This document shows positions 1 to 8,635 of a stretch of DNA of 64,000 nucleotides, piece after piece. The stretch's first letter is position 1, and each line of letters opens with the position of its first letter. The notes under the pieces are model-generated. The model was not told where the DNA came from and searched no databases. It was given only the letters and a program-made list of their open reading frames with translations. Position numbers and translations under genes: made by a program. This DNA is from Methylophilaceae bacterium (GTDB lineage: Bacteria; Pseudomonadota; Gammaproteobacteria; Burkholderiales; Methylophilaceae): positions 62,001 to 126,000 of the forward strand of contig JABFRO010000002.1 in assembly GCA_013141125.1 (NCBI GenBank). Direction: 5' to 3'.

Positions 1-510
1 GGGGGTATCTCCGCCACGTTTGGTAAAAATATGGATCACACCGCCAATCGCATCCGCACCGTAAAGGCTGGAAGCCGGGCCGCGCAGGATTTCGATTTTT
101 TCAATTTGAGAAAGCGGGATATTTTCAAAAGCAGTCGTGCCCGAAGTGGCGGAATTGATGCGCAACCCATCAAGCAACACCACGATATGATCAGCATTGG
201 TGCCGCGTAAATAAATACTACTAGTTTTTCCGGCACCGCCATTACTGCTGATTTCCACGCCCGGTTGCAGGCGCAATAAATCGGTGATGGAACCTGCGCC
301 CTGGCGCTCGATTTCTTCCTGGTCTATCACGGTCACATCGCCCAATACACTTTCTCGCGATTGTGGAATGCGGTTGGCAGTGACCACCATTTCGTCCAGG
401 CTAATGGCATTGTCGGCAGCAAAAACGGTGGGTGAGATAAAAATTGCGGGAGAGTAGAGCAGGCCAATCAAGCTGGGTAGTAACAGGTTTCTGGAAATGG
501 TTTTGTGCAT
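1..510 (-). CDS. btuB: TonB-dependent outer-membrane receptor, BtuB-like (N-terminal part)
   Basis: Reading the minus strand from the ATG at 510 gives 170 codons that run off the left edge. They show a signal peptide (residues about 1-30), a TonB-box-like segment (LDEMVVTANR) and a plug domain with the motifs ITDLLRLQPGVEI, SSIYLRGTNADHIVVLLDG and IEKIEILRGPASSLYGADAIGG. These are typical of vitamin B12 / corrinoid receptors that import substrate with TonB energy. The start is preceded by AAGGAAAC. The cobalamin riboswitch upstream supports the B12 substrate. The barrel lies outside the window. Confidence 0.87.
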   Translation of the reverse strand, partial: MHKTISRNLLLPSLIGLLYSPAIFISPTVFAADNAISLDEMVVTANRIPQSRESVLGDVTVIDQEEIERQGAGSITDLLRLQPGVEISSNGGAGKTSSIYLRGTNADHIVVLLDGLRINSATSGTTAFENIPLSQIEKIEILRGPASSLYGADAIGGVIHIFTKRGGDTP

Positions 511-511
511 G

Positions 512-652
512 ATGTTTCCTTAATCAACACGCGACCCCGCGTGTTTAAATCAATGGTTAAGGAAATACCGGAGACAACAGAAATCAAAGCGAAAGCGAGC
601 TTGAAGATAAGCACGGCGTAGCGTTTGAGTACCGTCACCCCGCGGTATTTCC
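512..652 (-). promoter_or_regulatory. Probable expression platform of the btuB leader
   Basis: Between the aptamer and the btuB ATG are a perfect 8-bp hairpin (526-545, arms AACACGCG/CGCGTGTT, 4-nt loop) just 5' of the Shine-Dalgarno, and a perfect 10-bp inverted repeat (GGAAATACCG at 561-570, CGGTATTTCC at 643-652). CCGGAGAC at 568-575 can instead pair with GTCTCCGG at 713-720 inside the aptamer. The pairings are visible; the switching role is inferred. Confidence 0.45.
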
Positions 653-696
653 AAGCTTGAACCCGGTTGCGTAAATTAAATACACAACGATATGGG

Positions 697-900
697 TTGG
701 TTATTCAGGCCGGTCTCCGGGCTCATGAGTTTGAGGCATTGAAAATGCCTCAGAATTTACCGCCTTCCCATCGCGTGTAGCGACAGTGGCCTATTGATAG
801 ATTCATACTCACTTACCGTTGCGGGGGCAGCACAGGTCTTGTTTTCTAGCCGATAAACTCTGGCAGACAAACGCACCTGTTTCCCGTTTCACCTGATTGT
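697..900 (-). promoter_or_regulatory. Cobalamin riboswitch
   Basis: On the minus strand the region has the B12-box GCCACTG followed by a hairpin and GGGAAGGCGG, an upstream AAACGGGAAACAGGTG segment, and a 3' end GGAGACCGGCCTGAATAA. This order and spacing match the cobalamin riboswitch family. It lies 190 nt upstream of the BtuB-like receptor in the same direction, so adenosylcobalamin should repress receptor synthesis. Confidence 0.88.
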
Positions 901-1026
901 AGTAGTCATACACTACAATGTCGGCACCTGACAACTTGGGCGGATTATACGGGACGCTTGGCTAAAGCTGTAAAGTTGTATGAATGGCGGTTGACCACTC
1001 AAGGTTTTTCAAACTATAGTGGCAAT

Positions 1027-1239
1027 ATGGAAAACGAATTGAAACTGTTGGAAATGAAAGTCGCACAGCTGATAGCGCGTGCGCAATTGCTACGCGCTGA
1101 AAATCAGGATTTGCGCGCTAAACTTGCGCAATCACTGGATGAGGCCAATCAGCTCAAAGAAAACACCGCCGTAGTCAGTGCGCGCCTAGAAGCGCTGATT
1201 GAGAGCTTGCCGCAAGAGAAAGAGGATGGAGAAGCATAA
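1027..1239 (+). CDS. Small coiled-coil protein, TIGR02449/ZapB-like
   Basis: A 70-residue protein, almost wholly a predicted coiled coil (heptads such as LKLLEMKVAQLIARAQLLRA). It lies directly upstream of zapA and its stop overlaps the zapA start by one base. Proteins of this kind (TIGR02449) sit beside zapA in beta- and gammaproteobacteria and are thought to act in cell division like ZapB. An upstream TTG at 958 would extend it by 23 residues, but the coiled coil begins at the ATG at 1027. Confidence 0.7.
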   Translation: MENELKLLEMKVAQLIARAQLLRAENQDLRAKLAQSLDEANQLKENTAVVSARLEALIESLPQEKEDGEA

Positions 1240-1529
1240 TGGCTGAAGCACATGGTGTAACGGTTGATATTATGGGGCGTGAGCTAAAAATTGCATGCTC
1301 TGAAGATGAGCGTGAAGCGTTGTTAAATGCAGTTGGTTATCTTGATAAAAAAATGTCGGCTATACGCGATACTGGCAAAGTGGTTGGCGTGGAGCGTATT
1401 GCGATTATGGCCGCGCTAAATATTACACATGAGCTATTAACTGCTCCCAATGGAGGGTTTGACATCAGTGATTACAAGCGTAGAATTGAGGCCATGCAAC
1501 AGCAAATAGATTTAGAAATAATTGAGTAG
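1239..1529 (+). CDS. zapA: Cell division protein ZapA
   Basis: A 96-residue ZapA-family protein. The N-terminal strand (GVTVDIMGRELKIACSEDER) is followed by a helix with LLNAVGYLDKKMSAIR and the motif VERIAIMAALNITHELL, then a C-terminal coiled coil. ZapA crosslinks FtsZ filaments at the division ring. The start overlaps the stop of the coiled-coil gene (TAATG), which suggests translational coupling. The 6S RNA gene follows, the usual proteobacterial order. Confidence 0.93.
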   Translation: MAEAHGVTVDIMGRELKIACSEDEREALLNAVGYLDKKMSAIRDTGKVVGVERIAIMAALNITHELLTAPNGGFDISDYKRRIEAMQQQIDLEIIE

Positions 1530-1552
1530 TAATTGAGTTAACCAGTTTTAAG

Positions 1553-1762
1553 TTTGTTCCCTGCGGTGTTGTTTAAGCTATATATTCCTTGAACTAGTTT
1601 TTGGCATCGGTTTCAGCTTTTTTAAGTCGCTGTGTGAGCGCCTCGTTGGTTTTAATACCATGTATTAAAGCAATGTAAGTGCACCTAATGCACTTCAGGC
1701 TGTTACCACTTGAACCCTTCGGTTCAGGATGCTGGCTTAGGCAACATTTGCGGGGAACTTCA
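1553..1762 (+). ncRNA. ssrS: 6S RNA
   Basis: The ends pair as in 6S RNA: 5' TTTGTTCCCTGCGGTG with 3' CATTTGCGGGGAACTT. The interior contains the usual hairpin GAACCCTTCGGTTC and a central unpaired bubble. The position directly after zapA is the conserved ssrS locus of beta- and gammaproteobacteria. 6S RNA binds sigma-70 RNA polymerase in stationary phase. Exact ends are approximate. Confidence 0.85.
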
Positions 1763-1768
1763 TATCCT

Positions 1769-1818
1769 AAAGTCCCCCATAAAACTCTCAGATTTGAAGT
1801 TTTATGGGGGACTTTTAC
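1769..1818 (+). terminator. Rho-independent terminator after 6S RNA
   Basis: A 16-bp near-perfect stem (AAGTCCCCCATAAAAC with GTTTTATGGGGGACTT) around a short loop, followed by a T-rich tail. It separates the 6S RNA gene from rph. Confidence 0.8.
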
Positions 1819-1849
1819 ACGTCATCATTTCGTTGAGTACCAAACCCCT

Positions 1850-2581
1850 ATGTCCACCAACAACCGCCCCAGTCAGCGCGCTAACAATGAACTGCGTCAC
1901 GTTGAAATCATCCGCCACTACACCAAGCATGCCGAAGGCTCGGTGCTGGTTAAGTTTGGTGATACGCATGTGCTGTGTACCGCCAGCGTGGATGAAAAAG
2001 TCCCGCCGTTTTTGCGTGGAAAAAATCAGGGTTGGGTCACGGCAGAATACGGCATGCTGCCGCGTTCTACAGGTAGCCGTATGCAGCGCGAAGCCGCGCA
2101 TGGCAAGCAGTCCGGTCGCACCCAGGAGATTCAGCGCCTGATAGGCCGCAGTTTGCGCGCGATTATTGATTTGAAAAAACTGGGTGAGCGCAGCATACAA
2201 ATTGATTGCGATGTGATTCAGGCGGATGGCGGCACACGTACCGCCAGCATTACCGGCGCTTATGTCGCCCTGCATGATGCTGTTACGCACTTGCTGCAAA
2301 AGGGCCTGATTACCGAATCACCGCTCAAGGATTCCGTCGCCGCCATTTCCGTTGGCGTTTACAAGGGCGAGCCGGTGCTGGATCTGGACTATATTGAAGA
2401 TTCAGGCTGTGATACCGACATGAACGTGGTGATTACTGGTAGCGGCGGTTTTGTCGAAATTCAGGGCACGGCCGAAGGTGAGCCGTTTGATCGCGCCGCC
2501 ATGAATGCCATGCTGGATCTGGCAGCACTTGGTATACAGCAATTATCACTTAAACAAATCGAAGCTCTGACAAGCGCTTAA
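1850..2581 (+). CDS. rph: Ribonuclease PH
   Basis: A 243-residue phosphorolytic 3'-5' exoribonuclease that trims tRNA precursors and other RNAs. Visible family motifs are [53 protein letters not shown] and [12 protein letters not shown]. The frame is open back to 1679, but that extension would run through the 6S RNA and its terminator. The ATG at 1850 gives the normal family length. rdgB follows after 6 nt, a common pairing. Confidence 0.95.
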   Translation: MSTNNRPSQRANNELRHVEIIRHYTKHAEGSVLVKFGDTHVLCTASVDEKVPPFLRGKNQGWVTAEYGMLPRSTGSRMQREAAHGKQSGRTQEIQRLIGRSLRAIIDLKKLGERSIQIDCDVIQADGGTRTASITGAYVALHDAVTHLLQKGLITESPLKDSVAAISVGVYKGEPVLDLDYIEDSGCDTDMNVVITGSGGFVEIQGTAEGEPFDRAAMNAMLDLAALGIQQLSLKQIEALTSA

Positions 2582-2587
2582 ATTAAC

Positions 2588-3193
2588 ATGGCCTTAGCTT
2601 TCAATAAACTCGTCATTGCCACCGGCAATCAGGGCAAGTTGCGTGAAATTCAGCACATCCTCGCACCTTTGCAGATTGAAATCATCCCGCAAACTTCGCT
2701 GAATGTACCCGATTGTGCAGAGCCTTTTTGTACCTTCATTGAAAACGCGCTCGCCAAGGCGCGTCATGCCAGCAAACATACCGGTTTACCCGCGTTGGCG
2801 GATGATTCCGGTTTATGCGTAGATGCGCTGCAAGGCGCACCCGGCGTGCTTTCCGCACGTTATGCAGGCGAATCCAAGTCCGACGAAAATAATAATCATA
2901 AACTGCTGCAAGTAATGCAGAATGAAAGTAACCGCCATGCGCATTTTTACTGTGTGATGGTACTGGTGCGTCATGAACACGACCCTGAACCCATCATCGC
3001 CGAAGGGCAATGGGCGGGTGAAATTTTGCATGAATATCGCGGCACGGATGGCTTTGGTTATGACCCACTTTTTCTGGATGATAAAACCGGCAAGACTGTG
3101 GCCGAATTGCCGCTGGAAATCAAAAGCCGTATCAGCCACCGTGGTCATGCCATGGCCAAGTTGCTGCACAAGCTGGAAAGACTAGGCGCATGA
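2588..3193 (+). CDS. rdgB: dITP/XTP pyrophosphatase RdgB
   Basis: A 201-residue Ham1/RdgB-family protein that hydrolyses dITP, XTP and other non-canonical purine nucleotides to monophosphates, keeping them out of DNA and RNA. Motifs: TGNQGKLREI near the N terminus, ALADDSGLCVDAL in the middle, and GTDGFGYDPLF followed by KSRISHRGHA near the C terminus. It lies 6 nt after rph, and its last four bases overlap the next ORF (ATGA), so the genes are probably one operon. Confidence 0.95.
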   Translation: MALAFNKLVIATGNQGKLREIQHILAPLQIEIIPQTSLNVPDCAEPFCTFIENALAKARHASKHTGLPALADDSGLCVDALQGAPGVLSARYAGESKSDENNNHKLLQVMQNESNRHAHFYCVMVLVRHEHDPEPIIAEGQWAGEILHEYRGTDGFGYDPLFLDDKTGKTVAELPLEIKSRISHRGHAMAKLLHKLERLGA

Positions 3194-3426
3194 GCCAGCA
3201 CTGGCCAAAATGGTTACGCGATGACGGCTCCGTGGTCGCTTGCACAGAAAAAGTCAAAGTCATGACCGAAAACTTTGATGAACTCAAACAAATGGCACAG
3301 GATGCGCTGGAAGATGGCTTGTTGATGGAAGTTTCCGAGGCGCAAATGCGCGCGGCCTTGCATCGTTTAGTTGATGAATTGGTGAACCCCTATCAGCACC
3401 GTCATTCCGATCATACCGCTCGCTAA
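3190..3426 (+). CDS. Small conserved hypothetical protein between rdgB and hemW
   Basis: A 78-residue acidic protein of unknown function, with no signal peptide or membrane segment. The N terminus is MSQHWPKWLRDDGSVVACTEK and most of the rest looks helical (ENFDELKQMAQDALEDGLLM). Its start overlaps the rdgB stop as ATGA, and hemW probably begins inside its 3' end. The tight coupling makes it a real gene. I do not recognise a characterised family. Confidence 0.7.
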   Translation: MSQHWPKWLRDDGSVVACTEKVKVMTENFDELKQMAQDALEDGLLMEVSEAQMRAALHRLVDELVNPYQHRHSDHTAR

Positions 3427-4615
3427 TTTCGCGTCACATGCTGCTGGGGCTACCGGTTCCGGCCTGCAAACGTCACCACCGCTTGCGCTTTACATTCATA
3501 TCCCCTGGTGTGTGCGTAAATGCCCGTATTGCGATTTTAATTCGCACGAATCGCCACTCACCAAAACAAAAAATCCCATTCCCGAAAAACAATATGTCGC
3601 CGCTTTGTTGGCTGATTTAGAGCAATCGGTGCCGCAGATTTGGGGCAGGAAAGTCAGCAGCATTTTCTTTGGTGGTGGCACGCCCAGTCTGTTTTCAGCG
3701 GAGTCTATAGACGCTATTTTAAGCGGCGTGCGTGCCCTGGCACCTTACGAATATGATGCGGAAATTACCATGGAAGCCAATCCGGGTACCGTGGATGCCG
3801 CGCATTTTCAAGGCTACAAAGAAGCTGGTGTGAATCGTATATCGCTAGGCATACAGAGTTTTGACAGCACGTATCTGGCAGCGCTGGGGCGCATTCATGA
3901 CAGCCAGCAAGCCTTTGCCGCCGCCGAGCTGGCTTTGGCTACGTTTGAGCGGGTTAATCTGGACATCATGTACGGCCTGCCCGGGCAAAGCCTGCAAGAT
4001 GCGCTCAAAGATGCCAAGGCCGCGTGTGATTTAAGCCCGGCGCACCTGTCGTTTTATCATTTGACGCTGGAACCCAATACGCCGTTTCATCATAATCCGC
4101 CGAGCTTGCCGGATGACGATATCAGCGCCTCCATGCAGGAGGAAATAGAACATGTGCTGGCTCAACACGGCTATGAGCATTACGAAACTTCCGCGTTTGG
4201 CAAAAAAGGTCGGCATTGCCGGCATAACCTCAATTACTGGCAGTTTGGGGATTATCTGGGCATAGGTGCCGGAGCACATAGCAAGCTGAGTTTTCATGAC
4301 AAAATCATTCGTTCCAGCCGCCATAAACATCCGGCGCGCTACATGGAAAAATCCCTGTCAAATGAGGCGCTTGAGCGAGAGTGGGTAATTACCCCTGATG
4401 AGCTAGGCTTTGAATTCATGATGAATGCACTGCGGCTGACGGGCGGCTTTGCCGCACCTTTGTTTCAACAGCGCACCGGCTTACCCTTGAGCACATTGGA
4501 AGCCAGGTTGAAGCTGGCTGAAGCGCGCGGCCTGTTATTGCGTGACGGGCTGAACATCCGCCCCACGCAGCTTGGTCAACGCTTTTTAAATGAATTATTA
4601 CAAATGTTTTTGTAG
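3404..4615 (+). CDS. hemW: Radical SAM heme chaperone HemW, probable non-canonical start
   Basis: A HemW/HemN-like radical SAM protein with CxxxCxxC in HIPWCVRKCPYCDFNSH, then FFGGGTPSLF, EANPGT and NRISLGIQSF. HemW is a heme-binding chaperone related to coproporphyrinogen oxidases. The first cluster cysteine (codon 3509) lies upstream of the first GTG (3512), so that GTG cannot be the start. Back to the in-frame TGA at 3383 there is no ATG, GTG or TTG. The only initiator-like codons are ATT 3404 (giving PIIPLANFA...), CTG 3464 and a few ATC/ATA/ATT. ATT 3404 gives 403 residues, a normal HemW length, and overlaps the preceding ORF. The start is inferred. Confidence 0.85.
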   Translation: MPIIPLANFASHAAGATGSGLQTSPPLALYIHIPWCVRKCPYCDFNSHESPLTKTKNPIPEKQYVAALLADLEQSVPQIWGRKVSSIFFGGGTPSLFSAESIDAILSGVRALAPYEYDAEITMEANPGTVDAAHFQGYKEAGVNRISLGIQSFDSTYLAALGRIHDSQQAFAAAELALATFERVNLDIMYGLPGQSLQDALKDAKAACDLSPAHLSFYHLTLEPNTPFHHNPPSLPDDDISASMQEEIEHVLAQHGYEHYETSAFGKKGRHCRHNLNYWQFGDYLGIGAGAHSKLSFHDKIIRSSRHKHPARYMEKSLSNEALEREWVITPDELGFEFMMNALRLTGGFAAPLFQQRTGLPLSTLEARLKLAEARGLLLRDGLNIRPTQLGQRFLNELLQMFL

Positions 4616-4814
4616 TGAGATCGACAGGCCGCTAGTTAGCGGCGCAGCAGATGTTGTAAGCAAAGCCTAAGCGGTTGTTTATAGGCAAGACTCGATTAGA
4701 GCTTTTGGCAACGAGATTTATCAGGGCGCTATTTAATTGCATGGAGATTTTTTGCAGAGATAAACTCATCGGCTATCGCTTGATGAAAATAAAGCGAAAG
4801 AGCAGTTAAAATTA

Positions 4815-5840
4815 CTACCTTACCGACTCCGATGGTAATCCACCAAATTCAATCTTGTAAATCGACAAATAGCCACCCCAATGGCTTTGGTAAACTAAAT
4901 CCACATTTTCCGGCAGCTTTTTCAGAGAATCTACAAAAGGCAGCAGTCTAACCAATAGAGAATTGTCTTCCGCTTTGGATTTTTTTGGCGTAGACCAGGC
5001 GCGGTAATATGTGCCTTCTTTTTGTACCAGATAATTGCCTTCGCCGGTCTCGTTCGCCCAACGTCGAATCTGGCTAATATCGCCGTGCAGATTTTCGCGT
5101 GCTTGTATGGCTTTGGTGTTGAATGTAAGCGGTGCACCGCCATAATCGGCCATTTCGCTGACGCGCATTAACAGATCATTATTCACCACCAAATAGAGTG
5201 GGCGCTTGGTTCCAAAAGTAGCTCTGATTTCAGCCAAGGCTTTTTCACTATCCATGGTCAGCCAGCGTGCCATTTGCGTCAAACGCGCATGTTCGTCGCT
5301 GCTAGCCAACAACAGATTGCCTTGCAATTGCTCCCACAGGCTGCTTTTAAAGGTTTCCTGCGCAGGCTTGCTCAGCCAGGCTTCGCGCCCACTTAAAAAT
5401 TGCACACGCTGTCCATCATCCCACCAGCTTAAGATGAGTGCATCAACCGGGGTATGTTGTTGTATGGATTTACTGGCAGCTTGCCAAATAGACTGGCGCA
5501 AGGCGGTTGTATCATGGTTCAGACTATCCGGTTTAAGGCTGGGAGGAAACAGAATGGCGTTACGTTTAACCGCCTTTGTATCTTGGTAATTGGCAATTAA
5601 AAGACTAAAAACTTCCTTATCGTTTTGCAGAAAAGTGTAACGATTAAGCGCATCGGCAGAAAAAGCCGCTTGTACATCAGAAGCTTTTTCCTGCGCTTGT
5701 TTTACCGTTAACGGTACATCACGGCCTTGTTTATCGGCAAAAAATGCGAATTTAATTTGCTGATAGACCAGTACGCCGCCAGCCAGCAGCAGCGCACCAC
5801 TCAATAATATCAGCAAAACTTTTTTTATATGCGCAAGCAT
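4815..5840 (-). CDS. haoB: HaoB-like membrane-anchored protein
   Basis: A 341-residue protein with one N-terminal membrane segment (VLLILLSGALLLAGGVLVY), then a soluble domain rich in Trp and Tyr and probably periplasmic (DALILSWWDDGQRV, YYRAWSTPKKSK, YQSHWGGYLSIYKIEFGG). It lies 7 nt downstream of the octaheme cytochrome gene, the position held by haoB beside haoA in ammonia oxidisers and some methane oxidisers. I assign HaoB from context and general character. An upstream start at 5885 is possible, but it would overlap haoA. Confidence 0.6.
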   Translation of the reverse strand: MLAHIKKVLLILLSGALLLAGGVLVYQQIKFAFFADKQGRDVPLTVKQAQEKASDVQAAFSADALNRYTFLQNDKEVFSLLIANYQDTKAVKRNAILFPPSLKPDSLNHDTTALRQSIWQAASKSIQQHTPVDALILSWWDDGQRVQFLSGREAWLSKPAQETFKSSLWEQLQGNLLLASSDEHARLTQMARWLTMDSEKALAEIRATFGTKRPLYLVVNNDLLMRVSEMADYGGAPLTFNTKAIQARENLHGDISQIRRWANETGEGNYLVQKEGTYYRAWSTPKKSKAEDNSLLVRLLPFVDSLKKLPENVDLVYQSHWGGYLSIYKIEFGGLPSESVR

Positions 5841-5847
5841 CAAGGTC

Positions 5848-7455
5848 TTATTTGCCACGTCTGGAGCGAAACACAAGGTAGCCAATCAGCACACCCGCCA
5901 GCGTCAACAGTAATCCACCCAGCAGGATTTTGTAATCCACTTGATTGGCTTGTTGTTGGCTGGCCTTGTTGGCACCGGCTTCACGCAAACGTGTGTCTTC
6001 ATCCATGATTTCCGCATAACCGCGCATCAATTCAGACCAACCTTCGGTGTAGGTATAACCGCCCGGATTAGCGTGGAAAATACCTTTGTAATGCTTGATT
6101 AAATCATGCTCCCACATATCAGCATAAAGGCGTTCTATACGGCTGGGGTTGTTACCTTGTGCCCAAAATAGCTGGAAGAACCCGCCAGCAGCATCTTTTT
6201 CAGGGGCTGGTGGTGCAGGGCGATTGGTTTTTTGCCCAACCAGCAAGCCGTCTTTGTAGAGATTATTAATCACGACTTTAGCGCTTTGTTCCACTTTCAG
6301 GCCTTGGATCGTGCCTTTATCTGCCGTATCCAGGTAAGCCTTGGCAAAACTTTCCGAGTGGCACAGGGTGCAGGTTTGCACCCAGGCCTGTTTGCGCTCT
6401 TCAAACCATGGATGTGAAAGATTGTTGGCAATTTCCGGTGTCGGGTTAAACGCCCAGCGCACTTTACGCACCAGATTATGCGAATACTCGCCTTTGTATT
6501 CAAAATGGCAAGTCTGGCAAGTTGGCGCAGTGTAACCGCCTTTGCTAATGGCATCTTTCAACGGCACTTCAAAATTCCATTGGGTTTTACCCAAGGTCAG
6601 GTATTGCGTGCCGTGCTTGGATAACATGAAGTTTTCAAACTCATTATGATCCACGCCATTGTGGCAAGTTGAGCAAGCTTCTGGTTGGCGGGCTTCTACC
6701 ACCGAGAACGTATGGCGCGTATGGCAACCATCACACTTGTTTTGTTGATAATGGCAGGAATCGCAACCCTGAGCCACTTCGCGCTCTGGCATGGCCGCCC
6801 AAATTGCATTTTCAACATTGGCCTCCCAATCTACCGCATGAGAAGGGTGGCCTTTGCCCCATTGCTTTTGTGGCCACTCCTGATTTTTCTCCGATTCAGC
6901 TTCGGCGAATTCAGTCAAATGGCAGGTGCCGCAAGCCGCACGGTCTGGCATTACTAGCGTTTTGGCATGGTCTATGGTTTTTTTGCCCACACCGCCATGG
7001 CAATCAATACAGCCGACTTGCGCCAGTGGCTGGTTTTTCTCCAACAAGCCCAGTTTGCGCAGATTATTTTCAACTTCCACCAGTTTTTGTTTTTTATAGG
7101 CGCGAACATTGCTCTCAGGCAATTGACGAATGGCATCCAGATTGCTATGCACACTTTTCTTCCAGGCATGAAAAGCACCCGGAGTGGTTGTTTCATGGCA
7201 TTTCACGCAATCGGTCTGGGTAAATTCGCCTTGCACCGTTTTGGGAGAGGTATAGAAATCCTTGGGATTCCAGTATTTTTGAATGGGAATAGGCTCCCAG
7301 AATTTGCCGTGGCTACCTTTGCCAGGGTGCGTATCGTAATAATTTTTCTTGATCGTTTCAAAGTCATGTTCAACAGCGCCAGCTGTATTGATGACTGCCA
7401 ATCCAATCAAGCTGATCAAAAGCGTAGTTAAAATCCATCCCCAACCGTTTTTCAT
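5848..7455 (-). CDS. haoA: Octaheme c-type cytochrome, hydroxylamine oxidoreductase-like
   Basis: A 535-residue protein with a signal/anchor segment (residues 6-27) and exactly eight CxxCH motifs, with first cysteines at residues 83, 149, 175, 231, 241, 261, 313 and 362. This is the octaheme HAO arrangement. After the last heme comes HANPGGYTYTEGWSELMRGY (461-480), the region where the HAO cross-linking tyrosine is expected. It ends with a membrane helix (about 510-529) and SRRGK, so it is probably membrane-bound on the periplasmic side. HAO enzymes oxidise hydroxylamine to NO or nitrite; some relatives reduce nitrite. Direction cannot be read from the sequence. Confidence 0.88.
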   Translation of the reverse strand: MKNGWGWILTTLLISLIGLAVINTAGAVEHDFETIKKNYYDTHPGKGSHGKFWEPIPIQKYWNPKDFYTSPKTVQGEFTQTDCVKCHETTTPGAFHAWKKSVHSNLDAIRQLPESNVRAYKKQKLVEVENNLRKLGLLEKNQPLAQVGCIDCHGGVGKKTIDHAKTLVMPDRAACGTCHLTEFAEAESEKNQEWPQKQWGKGHPSHAVDWEANVENAIWAAMPEREVAQGCDSCHYQQNKCDGCHTRHTFSVVEARQPEACSTCHNGVDHNEFENFMLSKHGTQYLTLGKTQWNFEVPLKDAISKGGYTAPTCQTCHFEYKGEYSHNLVRKVRWAFNPTPEIANNLSHPWFEERKQAWVQTCTLCHSESFAKAYLDTADKGTIQGLKVEQSAKVVINNLYKDGLLVGQKTNRPAPPAPEKDAAGGFFQLFWAQGNNPSRIERLYADMWEHDLIKHYKGIFHANPGGYTYTEGWSELMRGYAEIMDEDTRLREAGANKASQQQANQVDYKILLGGLLLTLAGVLIGYLVFRSRRGK

Positions 7456-7594
7456 AGCTACCTCCCCTTAAGATATATTTTTGTTGGAATTAAACGCGAT
7501 GTTCATTCCTTCCCGATTGTATTCACAACAAATTCTCATGAATAGACGGATTTATTCCCGAATGCGATGCTAATCGTTTAGACAGGTTATCTGG

Positions 7595-7627
7595 AACCGC
7601 CAGTATTGCAAAACGAGCTGGTCCAGA
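7595..7627 (-). promoter_or_regulatory. Shared 33-bp upstream element, copy 1 (haoAB side)
   Basis: The plus strand reads AACCGCCAG, 12 variable bases, then AGCTGGTCCAGA. It is 27/33 identical, without gaps, to 9587-9619. Both copies lie upstream of minus-strand operons; this one is about 140 bp 5' of haoA. It contains the dyad CCAG/CTGG and the palindrome CTGGTCCAG. It is probably an operator or promoter of a common regulon. Confidence 0.6.
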
Positions 7628-7644
7628 AGAGGGCGGGTGCATTC

Positions 7645-7671
7645 AAGGTCGGTTGAAATTTCAACGGCCTT
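7645..7671. promoter_or_regulatory. Palindrome in the haoA upstream region
   Basis: A perfect 14-bp palindrome (GTTGAAATTTCAAC, 7652-7665) extends with one bulge into AAGGTC/GGCCTT arms. No long T-run follows on either strand, so an operator or an RNA hairpin of the dapA-like transcript is as likely as a terminator. It lies about 190 bp upstream of haoA. Confidence 0.4.
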
Positions 7672-7747
7672 CTATATATAATTGCCACGAATGAGCGAAT
7701 TGTTTTGCGCGAGTTGCACAACGCACTCATCCGTCAGCTTTATTCTT

Positions 7748-8635
7748 TCAATTCAATTGCTTAATCAATGCTGACAATTCATTTTGACCGGCCGCGTCCA
7801 AAGGCTGTAACGGTTTACGCGGAACTCCAGCGTCAAACCCGCGCAGTTGCAGGCCGGCTTTGATTGTTGTGGGTAATCCGCCCTTGAGAATAAATTGCAG
7901 CAAAGGCAGTTGTTGGTAAAACACTTTACGCGCCAGCTCCAAATCGCCCGCCAAACTTGCTTCATACAACTTCAGCGGCCAGGCCGGAATCAAATTAGGC
8001 GCGGCCGTGCACCAGCCGACAGCGCCTGCGGCAAAGGCTTCCAACGCCAAAGGGTTGCTGCCGTTATAAAACGGAATTTCTCCATTGGAAAGCTGGGAGA
8101 TTCTATGCATACGTTGAATATCACCGGAGCTTTCTTTCACCATGGTCACGTTATCAATCTCTTTGATGATGCGCACAATTAATTCCGGCGATAAATCCAG
8201 ACCACTGGTTGCGGGGTTGTTATAGAGCATTACGGGAATGCTGATAGCCTCGCTGATGGAAGCGTAATGCTGAAAAATTTCCCGTTCCGTGAGTTTCCAG
8301 TAAGAAATCGGTAAAACCATGACCGCATCCGCACCCACTTTTTCCGCAAACTTCGCCCGACGCACAGCATTTTGTGTTGTCAGATCCGAAATTCCAACCA
8401 CTGTTGGCACGCGCTTTGCCACTTGTTTTACCGAGGCTTCCGCTACCGCATTCCATTCTTCATCGTTCAAATAGGCGCTTTCGCCCGTGCTGCCAAGCGG
8501 TGCTATCGCATGTGAACCATCCTGAATTAGGCGATCAATCAATTGCTCTAACGTTTTTAAATCAACTCCACCATCATTGGCAAGAAAAGGGGTGATGGGA
8601 TATGAAATGATGCCTTTGAACAGATTTTTTGACAT
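7748..8635 (-). CDS. DapA/NanA-family lyase (dihydrodipicolinate synthase-like)
   Basis: A 295-residue TIM-barrel class I aldolase. Visible are the pyruvate-binding loop GSTGES, the tyrosine motif LYNNPATSG and the Schiff-base lysine in VTMVKESSGD. These enzymes condense or cleave pyruvate (or a related 2-oxoacid) with an aldehyde. Its position beside a class II aldolase rather than lysine genes suggests a catabolic or specialised lyase, not the housekeeping DapA; the substrate cannot be told. An AAGGAG lies upstream of the ATG. The aldolase gene ends 75 nt before it on the same strand. Confidence 0.82.
   Translation of the reverse strand: MSKNLFKGIISYPITPFLANDGGVDLKTLEQLIDRLIQDGSHAIAPLGSTGESAYLNDEEWNAVAEASVKQVAKRVPTVVGISDLTTQNAVRRAKFAEKVGADAVMVLPISYWKLTEREIFQHYASISEAISIPVMLYNNPATSGLDLSPELIVRIIKEIDNVTMVKESSGDIQRMHRISQLSNGEIPFYNGSNPLALEAFAAGAVGWCTAAPNLIPAWPLKLYEASLAGDLELARKVFYQQLPLLQFILKGGLPTTIKAGLQLRGFDAGVPRKPLQPLDAAGQNELSALIKQLN

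Noticed and set aside
1679-1849. 57-codon N-terminal extension of rph
   Set aside because: It runs through the 6S RNA and its terminator; the ATG at 1850 gives the normal RNase PH N terminus.
3438-3620. 60-codon ORF at the start of hemW
   Set aside because: It lies in another frame over the conserved radical SAM region and has no family features.
6669-7223. 184-codon plus-strand ORF inside haoA
   Set aside because: Antisense shadow of the octaheme cytochrome; the minus strand has eight heme motifs.
7645-7671. Terminator for the dapA-like transcript
   Set aside because: The palindrome has no T-run on the relevant strand, so it is listed as a possible operator.
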